From: Pseudomonas syringae
Lineage (GTDB): Bacteria > Pseudomonadota > Gammaproteobacteria > Pseudomonadales > Pseudomonadaceae
Length of the DNA: 64,000 nucleotides
Assembly: GCF_023278085.1 (NCBI RefSeq)
Contig: NZ_CP066265.1
Span: forward strand, 1,332,501-1,396,500
Reading direction: 5' to 3'
The notes below the pieces were generated by a model. The model was not told the DNA's origin and did no database searches. It saw nothing but the letters and a program-made list of their open reading frames with translations. Each line of letters begins with the position of its first letter. Within the stretch, counting starts at the first letter, position 1. The position numbers were made by a program, and so were the translations under genes. This document shows, in pieces, positions 54,332 to 64,000 of the stretch.

Positions 54332-54670
54332 TGCGACGCAGAGCGTCGAGACCTGAGTTCCCACGCTGGAGCGTAGGGAACGATAATCCGACTATCGTGC
54401 GACGCTCCGCGTCGTCATGCTGTTCAGGACGCTCTGCGTCCTCGTTACGACGCAGAGCGTCGAGAACTGCGTTCCCACGCTGGAGCGTGCGGAACGATAA
54501 TCCGACTATCGTGCAGACGCTCCGCGTCGTCATGCCGTTCAAGACGCTCCGCGTCCTCTTTGCGACGCAGAGCGTCGAGAACTGCGTTCCCACGCTGGAG
54601 CGTGAGGAACGATAATCCCGACTATCGTGCGACGCTCCGCGTCGTCATGCCGTTCAGGATGCTCTGCGTC
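54332..54670. repeat. REP array F, three tandem copies of about 115 bases
   Basis: The CGACGCAGAGCGTCGAG palindrome recurs at 54334, 54448 and 54563, i.e. every 114-115 bases. Each copy holds CCCACGCTGGAGCGTaGGGAACGATAAT, then GTGCGACGCTCCGCGTCGTCATG and GACGCTCTGCGTCCTC. It sits between the RAYT and the dienelactone hydrolase stops. Confidence 0.92.
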
Positions 54671-54675
54671 CTCGT

Positions 54676-55464
54676 TCAACCAAATATCTTCTTGAAAAAC
54701 ACCTGCATATCCGACCATGAACTCTGGTCGGCGGCCTTGTCGTAGCCGATGTCCGGGCCACCGTGTTCGCCGTGGCTCAGGCGGTCGGCGTCGGGGTTGG
54801 TGAAGCCGTGTTTGGCGCCGTCGATGCTGACGAATTTGTAGTCAGCCTTGGCGTCGTCCATTTCCTTCTTGAACGCGGCGACGTTTTCCGGGGTGACCAT
54901 GCTGTCCTTGGCACCATGCTCGACCAGCATCGGCACCTTGATGCCCGGTCTGGCCGGGGTGTTGGTGACCAGAGCACCGTGGAAGCTCACCACGCCCAAC
55001 AGCGGCTCGCCACGACGAGCGGCGTCCAGCACGATCTTGCCGCCGAAGCAGTAGCCTACCGCTGCAATCTTTTTCGGGTCGGTCTGCGGCTGTTTCTTCA
55101 GTTGTTCAAGCCCGGCATCAAAGCGCTTGTCGGCTGCATCGCTGTCCTTGAGTGCGGCCTGCATGAAGGCCATCGCGTCTTTCGGGTGCTCGGTGTTCTT
55201 GCCTTCGCCGTACATGTCGATGGCCATGGCGCTGTAACCCAATGCCGCCAGATCACGGGCGCGGCGCTTGGCGTAATCGTTCAGCCCCCACCACTCGTGA
55301 ACCACCAGCACACCGGGACGCGGGCCTTTTACGGCGTCGTCGTAGGCGTAATAACCCACCAGTCTGGTGCCGTCGGCACTCTTGTAATCGATCTGCTCGG
55401 TCTTGATCGCCGCCTGGGCGAGCCCGGTCAGGCTCATCATGATCATTGCCATCCACAAACGCAT
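54676..55464 (-). CDS. Exported dienelactone hydrolase family protein
   Basis: The 262-aa alpha/beta hydrolase has a signal peptide (about residues 1-18, ending GLAQA). The nucleophile Cys is in VGYCFGG, as in dienelactone hydrolases rather than Ser esterases; the acid is near EHGAKDSMV and the His in GAKHGFTNP. Substrate unknown. The stop follows REP array F by 5 bases. Confidence 0.88.
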   Translation of the reverse strand: MRLWMAMIMMSLTGLAQAAIKTEQIDYKSADGTRLVGYYAYDDAVKGPRPGVLVVHEWWGLNDYAKRRARDLAALGYSAMAIDMYGEGKNTEHPKDAMAFMQAALKDSDAADKRFDAGLEQLKKQPQTDPKKIAAVGYCFGGKIVLDAARRGEPLLGVVSFHGALVTNTPARPGIKVPMLVEHGAKDSMVTPENVAAFKKEMDDAKADYKFVSIDGAKHGFTNPDADRLSHGEHGGPDIGYDKAADQSSWSDMQVFFKKIFG

Positions 55465-55641
55465 GTTCAGCTCCTTTTTGAGTGGGGTGCAGCACGGATG
55501 TCAAACGATAGCCGATTCTGCCGCCTGTGGCGCGCCCGACCGTTCAGCGCCGGTTCATGCAGTGTTCAGTCGGGGTTCAGCCCGGCACGATTACTGTTGA
55601 GCCGTACCTTGACAGCGTCCCCGAGCGCAAAAGGAGTCGAT

Positions 55642-55992
55642 ATGTTGAATATCAACAAGTTTTTCCTGGCCCTGGCTTTTCTGGGCGGCAGTGCGGCAGC
55701 GCAGGCTGGCGACAGCAAGCTTGACGTGGCGCGTATCGAGTTCGCGAAGACCAGCGACAGGCTCGACGATACGCACAGCTGGGGGAACGCGCTCGGCGAG
55801 CAGGGGCAATCCAATGTCTCGGTGGGGACGCTTTACGCTCCGCCGGTTTACGGCAGCCTGACGGGGACCCACAATGGGCTGCCGGTCAGCCGCGAAATTC
55901 TGCAGGGCAGCTATGATGTGACACAGCATGTGCCCGTCAGCGCCCACCTGTTGAGTACTGATGCGACGATGTCGTTTCATTCTTTGTCTTGA
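55642..55992 (+). CDS. Small exported protein upstream of phoPQ
   Basis: The 116-aa precursor has a signal peptide (residues 1-22, ending AAAQA). The mature part begins GDSKLDVARIEFAKTSDRLD and is hydrophilic, without Cys or repeats. AAAAGGAG is 6 bases before the ATG. The 27-base gap to phoP indicates one operon, the place that oprH has in P. aeruginosa, but the protein is not OprH-like. Function unknown. Confidence 0.75.
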   Translation: MLNINKFFLALAFLGGSAAAQAGDSKLDVARIEFAKTSDRLDDTHSWGNALGEQGQSNVSVGTLYAPPVYGSLTGTHNGLPVSREILQGSYDVTQHVPVSAHLLSTDATMSFHSLS

Positions 55993-56019
55993 GGCTGTGA
56001 TTGTGCCTGGGAGAGCTGC

Positions 56020-56697
56020 ATGAAGTTGTTGGTAGTTGAGGATGAAGCGCTGTTGCGCCATCACCTGCGAACCCGCCTGACCGAAGCGGGGCATGTGGTG
56101 GAAGCGGTGGCCAATGCGGAAGAAGCGTTGTATCAGGTCGCGCAATTCAATCACGATCTGGCGGTGATCGACCTGGGCTTGCCGGGCATCGGCGGGCTGG
56201 ACCTGATTCGTCAGTTGCGCACGCTCGGCAAGGCGTTTCCGATCCTGATCCTGACCGCACGCGGCAACTGGCAGGACAAGGTCGAAGGGCTGGCTGCCGG
56301 GGCTGACGACTACGTGGTCAAACCCTTTCAGTTCGAAGAGCTCGACGCACGGCTCAATGCCTTGTTGCGGCGCTCCAGTGGCTTTATTCAATCGACCATC
56401 ACCGCTGGCCCGCTGTTGCTCGACCTCAATCGCAAACACGCCGCCCTGGCGGAGCAGCCATTAGCGCTGACGGCCTACGAATACCGCATTCTTGAATACC
56501 TGATGCTCCATCATCAGCAAGTGGTGCCCAAAGAGCGCTTGATGGAACAACTGTACCCCGATGACGACGAGCGCGATCCGAACGTGATTGAAGTGCTGGT
56601 CGGCCGGCTGCGTCGCAAGCTGGACAGCAGCGTGGCCTTCAAACCCATCGAAACCGTGCGTGGCATGGGCTATCTGTTCAATGAGCGCTGTACGTGA
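56020..56697 (+). CDS. phoP: PhoP-type response regulator
   Basis: The 225-aa OmpR-family regulator has MKLLVVEDEALLRHHLRTRL, the phospho-acceptor Asp in VIDLGLPGIGG (about residue 51), LTARG and YVVKPFQFEEL, and a winged-helix domain ending ETVRGMGYLFNER. It controls the low-Mg2+/cationic peptide response in pseudomonads. The phoQ GTG overlaps its stop (GTGA). Confidence 0.9.
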   Translation: MKLLVVEDEALLRHHLRTRLTEAGHVVEAVANAEEALYQVAQFNHDLAVIDLGLPGIGGLDLIRQLRTLGKAFPILILTARGNWQDKVEGLAAGADDYVVKPFQFEELDARLNALLRRSSGFIQSTITAGPLLLDLNRKHAALAEQPLALTAYEYRILEYLMLHHQQVVPKERLMEQLYPDDDERDPNVIEVLVGRLRRKLDSSVAFKPIETVRGMGYLFNERCT

Positions 56698-58040
56698 TTC
56701 GTTCGCTTCGCCTGCGCTTGATGCTGGGCGCCGCCACCTTGGCGGTGATCTTCATGTTGCTGATGCTGCCTGCCTTGCAGGGGGCCTTCAGCCTGGCGTT
56801 ACGCGGAGCGATCGAGCAACGGCTGGCGTCCGATGTCACCACCATGATTTCCGCCGCCCGTGTCGAGGACGGCCATCTGTTGATGCCGTCAGTGTTGCCG
56901 GGCGAACAGTTCAACCTGCCCGGCAGCCGCTTGCTGGGCTACATCTATAACCGCCAGGGGCAGATGGTCTGGCGTTCGCTGTCGACCGAAGGCGAAAACA
57001 TCGACTACCACCCGCACTATGACGGGCAAGGCAGCGAATTCACCAAGATCAAGGAAATCAACGGCGACGAGTACTTCGTCTACGACGTTGAAATTCGTCT
57101 GCTGGGCGGCCGCAACGCTGCGTTCAGTATCGTTGCTGTGCAGCCGTTGCGTGGTTATCAGGAGACCATCGACGGTTTGCGGCGCAAGCTCTATCTGGGC
57201 TTCGGCGCAGCATTATTGGTGCTGCTCGGCCTGCTGTGGATGGGCCTGACCTGGGGGTTGCGTGCGTTGCGCGGCTTGAGTCAGGAACTGGATCAGGTGG
57301 AATCGGGCGTGCGTGACAGCCTGAGCGAAGAGCACCCAAGCGAACTGTTGCGCCTGACCGACTCGCTCAACCGGCTGTTGCGCAGCGAGCGTGAACAGCG
57401 AATTCGTTACCGCGACTCGCTGGACGACCTGGCCCACAGTCTGAAAACGCCGCTGGCGGTGTTGCAGGGTGTCAGCGAAAACATCGCCAAGCGTCCCGAG
57501 GACATGGAACAGGCCTGGGTGCTGCAATCGCAGATCGAGCGCATGAGCCAGCAGATCGGCTATCAACTGCAACGCGCCAGCCTGCGTAAAAGTGGCTTGG
57601 TGCGCCATCACGTGATGCTGCGCCCGGTGGTCGAAAGCCTGTGCAACACACTGGACAAGGTGTATCGCGACAAGCAGGTCAACGTCACGCTGGACTTGCC
57701 GGAACAGTGCCAGGTGCATATGGAGGAGGGCGCGCTGCTGGAAATGCTCGGCAACCTGCTGGAAAACGCCTACCGGCTGTGCCTGAGCGAGGTGCGTGTC
57801 AGCTTCAGTCAGTCCGCGACCGGCGATGAACTCTGTATCGAAGACGACGGCCCCGGCGTTCCACAAAGCCAGCGTGCGCGCATTCTGGAGCGTGGCGAGC
57901 GGCTGGATCGGCAGAACCCTGGTCAGGGGATCGGCCTGGCGGTGGTCAAGGACATCATTGAAAGCTACGGCGCACAACTGACGCTGGGCGATTCCCCGCT
58001 GGGTGGCGCAGCGTTCAGGATTCACTTTCTGGCGCAGTGA
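56694..58040 (+). CDS. phoQ: PhoQ-type sensor histidine kinase
   Basis: The 448-aa kinase has span 1 (residues 9-30), a periplasmic sensor of about 130 residues, span 2 (about 165-187), HAMP, H-box LDDLAHSLKTPLAVLQGV (the Lys-Thr-Pro after His is PhoQ-like), N-box MLGNLLENAYRLC and G-box EDDGPGVPQ. GTG start 56694 overlaps the phoP TGA. REP element G lies 27 bases behind its stop. Confidence 0.9.
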   Translation: MIRSLRLRLMLGAATLAVIFMLLMLPALQGAFSLALRGAIEQRLASDVTTMISAARVEDGHLLMPSVLPGEQFNLPGSRLLGYIYNRQGQMVWRSLSTEGENIDYHPHYDGQGSEFTKIKEINGDEYFVYDVEIRLLGGRNAAFSIVAVQPLRGYQETIDGLRRKLYLGFGAALLVLLGLLWMGLTWGLRALRGLSQELDQVESGVRDSLSEEHPSELLRLTDSLNRLLRSEREQRIRYRDSLDDLAHSLKTPLAVLQGVSENIAKRPEDMEQAWVLQSQIERMSQQIGYQLQRASLRKSGLVRHHVMLRPVVESLCNTLDKVYRDKQVNVTLDLPEQCQVHMEEGALLEMLGNLLENAYRLCLSEVRVSFSQSATGDELCIEDDGPGVPQSQRARILERGERLDRQNPGQGIGLAVVKDIIESYGAQLTLGDSPLGGAAFRIHFLAQ

Positions 58041-58066
58041 CGAGAGGTGTTCTCCCAGACACCTGT

Positions 58067-58116
58067 CGTTCCTCGCGCTCCAGCGTGGGAGTGCCGTTCG
58101 TGACGCTCTGCGTCAC
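58067..58116. repeat. Partial REP element G
   Basis: CGTTCCTCGCGCTCCAGCGTGGGAGTG followed by GTGACGCTCTGCGTCAC, behind the phoQ stop. Confidence 0.8.
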
Positions 58117-58199
58117 ACTTCTGCGCGTCAGCGAGCACTCCCTTCACCGCCTGAAGAAGGCGGATACCCGCCACTGTGTGCCTGTTTTTCCCATCATAC

Positions 58200-58213
58200 G
58201 GCGGAAAACCGCC
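58200..58213. promoter_or_regulatory. Palindrome upstream of the dctA promoter
   Basis: GGCGG AAAA CCGCC lies about 90 bases upstream of the -24 element, where a sigma-54 activator (DctD type) would bind. Identification is by position only. Confidence 0.35.
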
Positions 58214-58290
58214 ACCTCTTCCTTCGAATCCCGGCTACTGTTACCCCTGTACGCGTTGCTTGGCGCGGATTTGATATCAAATTGACTTCA

Positions 58291-58306
58291 TGGCACGCGT
58301 ATTGCT
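58291..58306 (+). promoter_or_regulatory. Sigma-54 promoter of dctA
   Basis: TGGCACGCGTATTGCT matches the -24/-12 consensus TGGCACG-N4-TTGC exactly. It lies about 130 bases before the dctA ATG. A sigma-54 promoter for dctA is the rule where DctBD controls dicarboxylate uptake. Confidence 0.85.
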
Positions 58307-58434
58307 ATTCAGAGGGTAGATGTCTGCCTCGTGCAGCTCGACAAAACAAATCCCTCCAGTGCAGGAGGGTTAGCGCTTTATAGGCTCGCGTGCATCAGGT
58401 AATGATGCCGACGGCGCCCTTGAGGAAAACTGCA

Positions 58435-59787
58435 ATGACGACTCGTCAGCCCATCTACAAATCCCTCTATTTCCAGGTAATCGTAGCGATTGTCATCGGT
58501 ATCCTGATCGGTCACTTCTATCCAGACACCGGCAAGGCTCTAAAGCCGCTGGGTGACGGGTTCATCAAACTGATCAAGATGGTTATCGCGCCGATCATCT
58601 TCTGCACCGTCGTCAGTGGTATCGCTGGCATGCAGAGCATGAAGTCGGTCGGCAAGACTGGCGGCTACGCGCTGCTGTATTTCGAGATCGTTTCGACCAT
58701 TGCTCTGCTGATCGGTCTGATCGTGGTCAACGTGGTTCAGCCGGGTGCCGGCATGAACATCGACGTCAGCACACTCGACGCTTCGAAGATCGCTGCCTAC
58801 GTGACTGCGGGTCAGGATCAGAGCATCGTCGGCTTTATCCTTAACGTGATTCCGAACACCATCGTCGGCGCGTTTGCCAACGGCGACATCCTGCAAGTGC
58901 TGATGTTCTCGGTGATCTTCGGTTTCGCCCTGCATCGTCTGGGTGCTTACGGCAAGCCGGTGCTGGACTTCATCGATCGCTTCGCCCACGTGATGTTCAA
59001 CATCATTAACATGATCATGAAGCTGGCGCCTATCGGTGCGTTCGGTGCCATGGCCTTCACCATCGGCGCCTACGGCGTCAGCTCGCTGGTGCAGCTGGGT
59101 CAGTTGATGATCTGCTTCTACATCACCTGCGTGCTGTTCGTCGTGTTTGTACTGGGCGCAATCGCCCGCGCTCATGGCTTCAGCATCTTCAAGCTGGTGC
59201 GCTACATTCGTGAAGAGCTGTTGATCGTACTGGGTACTTCCTCGTCGGAATCGGCCCTGCCACGCATGCTGATCAAGATGGAGCGTCTGGGCGCCAAGAA
59301 GTCTGTTGTAGGTCTGGTTATCCCGACGGGCTACTCGTTCAACCTGGACGGTACGTCGATCTACCTGACCATGGCTGCCGTGTTCATCGCCCAGGCGACC
59401 AACACCCACATGGACATCACCCACCAGATCACCCTGTTGCTGGTGCTGCTGTTGTCGTCCAAAGGTGCTGCTGGCGTCACCGGTAGTGGCTTCATCGTAC
59501 TGGCCGCGACCTTGTCGGCGGTGGGTCACCTGCCGGTTGCCGGTCTGGCGCTTATTCTGGGTATCGACCGCTTCATGTCCGAAGCACGCGCCCTGACCAA
59601 CCTGGTCGGTAACGCTGTTGCAACGGTTGTGGTTGCCAAGTGGGTCGGCGAGCTGGACACCGACAAGCTGCAGTCCGAACTGGCTTCCGGTGGCAGTGCC
59701 ATCCTGGAAACCCGTCCTGAAGACGACCTCGGCGTTGCCGAAGGCCCGACTCCAGCCGCTGCTGTGAACACCACCAAGACCGTCTGA
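58435..59787 (+). CDS. dctA: C4-dicarboxylate:cation symporter DctA
   Basis: The 450-aa DAACS transporter has about eight membrane spans, [20 protein letters not shown] near residue 45, the Ser-rich hairpin [14 protein letters not shown] near 265 and [17 protein letters not shown] near 300. These are DctA signatures rather than GltP. It takes up succinate, malate and fumarate. TTGAGGAAA precedes the ATG at 58435; the frame continues upstream to 58390 without a ribosome binding site. A terminator follows. Confidence 0.92.
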   Translation: MTTRQPIYKSLYFQVIVAIVIGILIGHFYPDTGKALKPLGDGFIKLIKMVIAPIIFCTVVSGIAGMQSMKSVGKTGGYALLYFEIVSTIALLIGLIVVNVVQPGAGMNIDVSTLDASKIAAYVTAGQDQSIVGFILNVIPNTIVGAFANGDILQVLMFSVIFGFALHRLGAYGKPVLDFIDRFAHVMFNIINMIMKLAPIGAFGAMAFTIGAYGVSSLVQLGQLMICFYITCVLFVVFVLGAIARAHGFSIFKLVRYIREELLIVLGTSSSESALPRMLIKMERLGAKKSVVGLVIPTGYSFNLDGTSIYLTMAAVFIAQATNTHMDITHQITLLLVLLLSSKGAAGVTGSGFIVLAATLSAVGHLPVAGLALILGIDRFMSEARALTNLVGNAVATVVVAKWVGELDTDKLQSELASGGSAILETRPEDDLGVAEGPTPAAAVNTTKTV

Positions 59788-59806
59788 TAACCTTCAGGCC
59801 ATGAAT

Positions 59807-59832
59807 AAACCCATCTTCGGATGGGTTTTTTT
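59807..59832 (+). terminator. Terminator of dctA
   Basis: AAACCCATC / GATGGGTTT stem with a TTCG loop, followed by TTTT, 20 bases behind the dctA stop. Confidence 0.88.
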
Positions 59833-59853
59833 ACGCCTGCGGTTTGCCGAAGA

Positions 59854-60348
59854 TTATTCCTTACGGACCTCGCCACTGAATACCAGCGGCTCGCGGCATC
59901 GCCGACACAGGTAGCGCCGACCTTTGCGGACCATGCCGTGGCGCTGCGCCGAGAACGGAAAGTCGCTGTCGGGGCAGGGGCAACGATAGATGTAACGGGT
60001 CACGCTGCGGCGCTGAACCGCGTAGGTATGGCAGCGATTGGGCGGCAGCTCGTAGACGCCGCGCATGATCAGTTGCCACTCTTCGCCATGCGGCTGAATG
60101 CTGCCACCGAATAGCTGATGGGCAATCAGGTGCGCGACTTCGTGTGGCACCGTCTGGCGCAGAAAGTCTTCGGCGTTTTCTTTATAGAGCTGCGGGTTGA
60201 AGCGCAGCAGGTTCTCGTGCAAATGCGCAACGCCGGCCTTCTGGCCGCGCAACTGGAAACTGACCACTGGCCGTTTGAAGCTGCGTTTGAAGAAGGCTTC
60301 GGCTTGTTGATAACAGGTTTCGACGCGGGAATTGAGTTGTTCGGGCAT
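59854..60348 (-). CDS. sprT: SprT-family zinc metallopeptidase-like protein
   Basis: The 164-aa protein has the zinc peptidase helix [16 protein letters not shown] (HExxH, about residues 70-85), a third ligand region PHGEEWQ and a C-terminal zinc ribbon with CPCP and CRRC. This is the full SprT layout. The ATG at 60348 gives the usual length; a frame extending to 60540 overlaps the ttcA promoter and lacks support. Role in protein-DNA repair is known only for eukaryotic relatives. Confidence 0.88.
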   Translation of the reverse strand: MPEQLNSRVETCYQQAEAFFKRSFKRPVVSFQLRGQKAGVAHLHENLLRFNPQLYKENAEDFLRQTVPHEVAHLIAHQLFGGSIQPHGEEWQLIMRGVYELPPNRCHTYAVQRRSVTRYIYRCPCPDSDFPFSAQRHGMVRKGRRYLCRRCREPLVFSGEVRKE

Positions 60349-60540
60349 GCTTTTTGGGTCTCCAGTACGCCAAGTATGCCGCAAGGAGAGGCGGCGCTGA
60401 AAATGCCAGCCGCCCGGTGGTCGTTTTTGCATCAGTGGTGTTGCCAGTCTGGACGGCATGCGCGCAGCCTGTTTAACCCCGTAGCGGTTATGCGTAAAAT
60501 AACCGCCTTTTCTCAACCCACCGGCGGACACCTCAAGCAA

Positions 60541-61365
60541 ATGGGCAGCCTTTCAGTCAATCAGAACAAACTGCAGAAACGTCTGCGTCGACTGGCCGGC
60601 GAAGCGGTGGCCGACTTCAACATGATCGAAGACGGCGACAAGGTAATGGTCTGCCTGTCCGGCGGCAAAGACAGCTACACCCTGCTCGATGTATTGATGC
60701 ACTTTCAGAAAGTCGCGCCGATCAGGTTCGACATCGTGGCGGTCAACATGGACCAGAAGCAGCCGGGCTTTCCCGAGCACGTGCTGCCTGCGTACCTGAA
60801 GGAACTGGGTGTCGAGTACCACATTGTCGAGAAGGACACTTATTCGGTGGTCAAGCAACTGATCCCGGAAGGCAAGACCACCTGCTCGCTGTGCTCGCGG
60901 CTGCGTCGCGGCACGCTGTATACCTTTGCCGATGAGATCGGGGCCACCAAGATGGCGCTGGGGCATCATCGTGACGACATTGTCGAGACGTTCTTTCTCA
61001 ATATGTTCTTCAACGGCTCGCTCAAGGCCATGCCGCCCAAGCTGCGTGCCGATGACGGCCGCAACGTGGTGATTCGTCCGCTGGCGTACTGCCACGAGAA
61101 GGACATTCAGGCCTATTCGGACCTCAAGCAGTTTCCGATCATCCCGTGCAACCTCTGCGGTTCGCAGGAAAACCTGCAGCGTCAGGTGGTCAAGGACATG
61201 CTGCAGGACTGGGAACGCAAGACGCCGGGCCGTACCGAAAGCATCTTCCGCGCCTTGCAGAACGTGCAGCCGTCGCAACTGGCCGACCGCAACCTGTTCG
61301 ACTTCACCCACCTGCGCATCGACGAAACCGCCGCTTCACGGTTCGTCAACGTGGTGAATGTCTGA
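60541..61365 (+). CDS. ttcA: tRNA 2-thiocytidine(32) synthetase TtcA
   Basis: The 274-aa PP-loop ATPase has [16 protein letters not shown] (about residue 38) and two Cys pairs, [12 protein letters not shown] and IPCNLCGSQ, for the [4Fe-4S] cluster. It thiolates C32 in several tRNAs. The ATG at 60541 begins [15 protein letters not shown]. It converges on the glycosylase gene with 6 bases between stops. Confidence 0.95.
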   Translation: MGSLSVNQNKLQKRLRRLAGEAVADFNMIEDGDKVMVCLSGGKDSYTLLDVLMHFQKVAPIRFDIVAVNMDQKQPGFPEHVLPAYLKELGVEYHIVEKDTYSVVKQLIPEGKTTCSLCSRLRRGTLYTFADEIGATKMALGHHRDDIVETFFLNMFFNGSLKAMPPKLRADDGRNVVIRPLAYCHEKDIQAYSDLKQFPIIPCNLCGSQENLQRQVVKDMLQDWERKTPGRTESIFRALQNVQPSQLADRNLFDFTHLRIDETAASRFVNVVNV

Positions 61366-61371
61366 GCCTGA

Positions 61372-62043
61372 TCAGTGGTTGACCGTGAACGACAGCATGG
61401 CTGACAGCTGGCACATGGGTCTGCCGCTTTCGGCATGCCACTGGTTGAATACGTCCTGCACAAGGGCCTGATCACGTTTGCTGGTCGGCACTTTGTCGAC
61501 GATGTCTTGTGCATTGAGGGCGGCAACCACATCCCAGGTCGGTATGAAGGTGTCCTTCCCGACCATGCGCAGGAAGCGCGGCGATGACAGCCCGCCCATC
61601 TGGTTGCCGTGCTTGGCGAGGTACTGCCACAGACCGGTAATGTTATCGACCGGCCATTCGGCGATGAATTTACCGAAACTGCCATGCTCCTGTTCGATGT
61701 CCAGAATCAGTTGCGCATTGCGCGGCACACTCTTGAGCTTGCCCAGGTGACGGATGATGCGCGCGTCCTGCATCAGCCGTTCCAGGTGATCGGCGCCCAT
61801 CAGCACGACCTTCTCCGGGTCGAAGCGGAAAAACACTTCTTCGAACGCTGGCCATTTGGAGTCCACCAGGCTGTGTTTCAGGCCCGCTCGAAAAACCCGC
61901 AGGGCCATTGTGGACAGGTAACGGTCGGCGCTGATGGCTTGCAGTTGTTTCGGTGTTTTGGGGGAGGGCAGATGAGCTTCCAGAGCCTTGGCAGAGCCGA
62001 ATCGATTCAGGCAATACTCGTTCAGCCATTTGTAGTCGTGCAT
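61372..62043 (-). CDS. Putative DNA-3-methyladenine glycosylase I-like protein
   Basis: The 223-aa, mostly helical protein has a helix-hairpin-helix-type stretch (GNQMGGLSSPRFLRMVGKD), then FIPTWDVVAAL, where an Asp after the HhH is the usual catalytic position. LRVFRAGLKHSLVD is the N-terminal signature. Closest family by recall is the HhH-GPD/Tag-like group conserved beside ttcA in pseudomonads. It lacks the zinc-binding Cys/His of true TagI as far as I can see, so substrate is open. Confidence 0.6.
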   Translation of the reverse strand: MHDYKWLNEYCLNRFGSAKALEAHLPSPKTPKQLQAISADRYLSTMALRVFRAGLKHSLVDSKWPAFEEVFFRFDPEKVVLMGADHLERLMQDARIIRHLGKLKSVPRNAQLILDIEQEHGSFGKFIAEWPVDNITGLWQYLAKHGNQMGGLSSPRFLRMVGKDTFIPTWDVVAALNAQDIVDKVPTSKRDQALVQDVFNQWHAESGRPMCQLSAMLSFTVNH

Positions 62044-62066
62044 CGGTTCTCCAGAGGATTCAACAG

Positions 62067-62100
62067 GCAGGTCAAGGGTTCAGACCGACCCTTGACCTGC
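62067..62100. terminator. Strong hairpin behind the arsC-wrbA operon
   Basis: A perfect 13-bp stem (GCAGGTCAAGGGT / ACCCTTGACCTGC) with an 8-base loop, 50 bases beyond the wrbA stop and just upstream of the glycosylase ATG. No T-run, so possibly an mRNA-end structure. Confidence 0.55.
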
Positions 62101-62150
62101 AAGTTTGCGATTTTGCCAGAAACGTGTGGTGACTCTTTCCGACGAGTCGG

Positions 62151-63106
<956 letters not shown>

Positions 63107-63251
63107 TTGCAGGTCGCATCTTGTATGGGGTGGGGCGTATTCTACCCAGCGATGACACTGTTCGACATATCGGATGGTCAATAGTCGTAACGTGGGTATA
63201 AGAAAGCCTGGTCATCGGTAACGCAGGTTGAACGGGCGAGGAAGGATATAA

Positions 63252-63719
63252 ATGGCAATGCGATTGACAGCAGCGGTGATACTTCTCGGCAGTTTGCTGC
63301 TCAGCGGCTGCGGTGTGGATCTGGGCACTGACCAGAACGGCCAGAAGGTCGCCAGCGAACGTATAAAGGGCCACTGGCTGGTGGTGAACTATTGGGCTGA
63401 GTGGTGTGGCCCCTGCCGTACCGAGGTTCCGGAATTCAATGCCTTGTCCGAGCAGCTCAAGGACAAGAAGGTCACGGTGCTGGGCGTCAATTTTGACAAC
63501 CTGCAAGGTGACGAACTGAAAAATGCCGCCAACGCACTGGGTATCAAGTTCACAGTGCTGGCCCAGGACCCGGCCGAGCAATACAGCCTGCCGCCTTCCG
63601 AGGCGTTACCGGTGACCTACATCATCGACGACAAAGGCAAGATGCGCGAGCAACTGCTCGGCGAGCAATCGGCTGCGACTGTGATTCAGAAACTCAAGGC
63701 GCTGCGCGGCGAGGGGTGA
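63252..63719 (+). CDS. TlpA-like thioredoxin-family lipoprotein
   Basis: The 155-aa precursor has a lipobox LLSGC (Cys20) and a thioredoxin fold with active site AEWCGPC and cis-Pro in ALPVTYIID. It is a membrane-anchored periplasmic disulfide oxidoreductase. GAGGAAGGATATAA precedes the ATG. It is divergent from arsC-wrbA and followed by REP array H. Confidence 0.9.
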   Translation: MAMRLTAAVILLGSLLLSGCGVDLGTDQNGQKVASERIKGHWLVVNYWAEWCGPCRTEVPEFNALSEQLKDKKVTVLGVNFDNLQGDELKNAANALGIKFTVLAQDPAEQYSLPPSEALPVTYIIDDKGKMREQLLGEQSAATVIQKLKALRGEG

Positions 63720-63731
63720 TCAGATCAGTTC

Positions 63732-63970
63732 TCGACGCTCTGCATAGCAACGAGGACGCGGAGCGTCCAGAACGGCATGCGACGCGGAGCGTCGCACGAT
63801 AGTTGATATCATCGTTCCCTACGCTCCAGCGCGGGAATGCAGGTCGCACGATAGTTGAGATCATCGTTCCCTACGCTCCAGCGTGGGAATGCAGGTCGCG
63901 ACGCTCTGCGTCGCAAGAGGACGCGGGGGTGTCTGGAACGGCATGCCGACGCGGAGCGTCGCACGATAGT
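63732..63970. repeat. REP array H
   Basis: Several GACGC(G/T)GAGCGTC and GTTCCCTACGCTCCAGCGTGGGAATG palindromes with two closely spaced copies of the second. It fills the space from the TlpA-like stop to the end of the window. Confidence 0.9.
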
Positions 63971-64000
63971 TAGCCGCAGGCTGTTCAGCTATCTTCCAGC

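Noticed and set aside
54332..54670. CRISPR-like look of array F (regular 115-base spacing)
   Set aside because: Repeats are palindromic REP units with conserved, not variable, material between them; no cas gene in the window.
54763..55623. Upstream extension of the exported protein frame at 55642
   Set aside because: It runs antisense through the dienelactone hydrolase gene; the AAGGAG site and signal peptide fix the start at 55642.

Overview
The window is a chromosomal segment of a fluorescent Pseudomonas, most likely of the P. syringae group. The pointers are the order of housekeeping genes (recQ / MarR regulator / FimV-like protein; asnO / ngg / M42 peptidase for the osmolyte NAGGN; phoPQ; ttcA), many REP-type palindromes with their own RAYT transposase, two tandem subtilisin autotransporters, and codon use rich in G/C at third positions. 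The species call is inference from recalled gene order; no 16S rRNA or tRNA gene is present.

0-32 kb is mostly core genome. It holds an acetate permease pair (DUF485/actP), small membrane proteins, an SDR, a CsrA paralogue, the NAGGN osmoprotectant cluster (6-10 kb), a HicAB toxin-antitoxin pair with a clear palindromic operator (10.6-11.3 kb), an AttEFGH-like ABC export system with its lipoprotein, mnmC, polyphosphate:AMP phosphotransferase, recQ, a MarR regulator, a FimV/LysM-like protein, and two consecutive autotransporter serine proteases (26-32.3 kb).

32.3-42.3 kb is an accessory block. Its minus-strand half is a type VI secretion hcp gene overlapped by a DUF4225 effector, an 8-base-overlapping small membrane (immunity-like) gene, a 52-codon relic that aligns with the end of the DUF4225 effector, and a second paralogous immunity-like gene. 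Its plus-strand half is a defence-type cluster: McrB (with an unusual Walker A residue), McrC, a SIR2-like protein and an unrecognised 309-aa protein.

42.3-49.8 kb carries the class Ia ribonucleotide reductase. nrdA and nrdB are split by about 2.5 kb of small accessory genes (a Fic toxin with a YhfG-type antitoxin and two or three unknown small genes). Upstream of nrdA lie an NrdR-like palindrome, a consensus DnaA box and a terminator-like hairpin inside the leader.

49.8-64 kb returns to core-type content: an OmpR/histidine-kinase pair overlapping an FhuF-type ferric reductase, a convergent phosphopantetheinyl transferase, the RAYT transposase surrounded by REP arrays, a dienelactone hydrolase, phoPQ, dctA behind a sigma-54 promoter, SprT, TtcA, a putative DNA glycosylase, an ArsC/WrbA operon and a TlpA-like lipoprotein. 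REP arrays occur at eight places, almost always directly behind a stop codon or between convergent genes.
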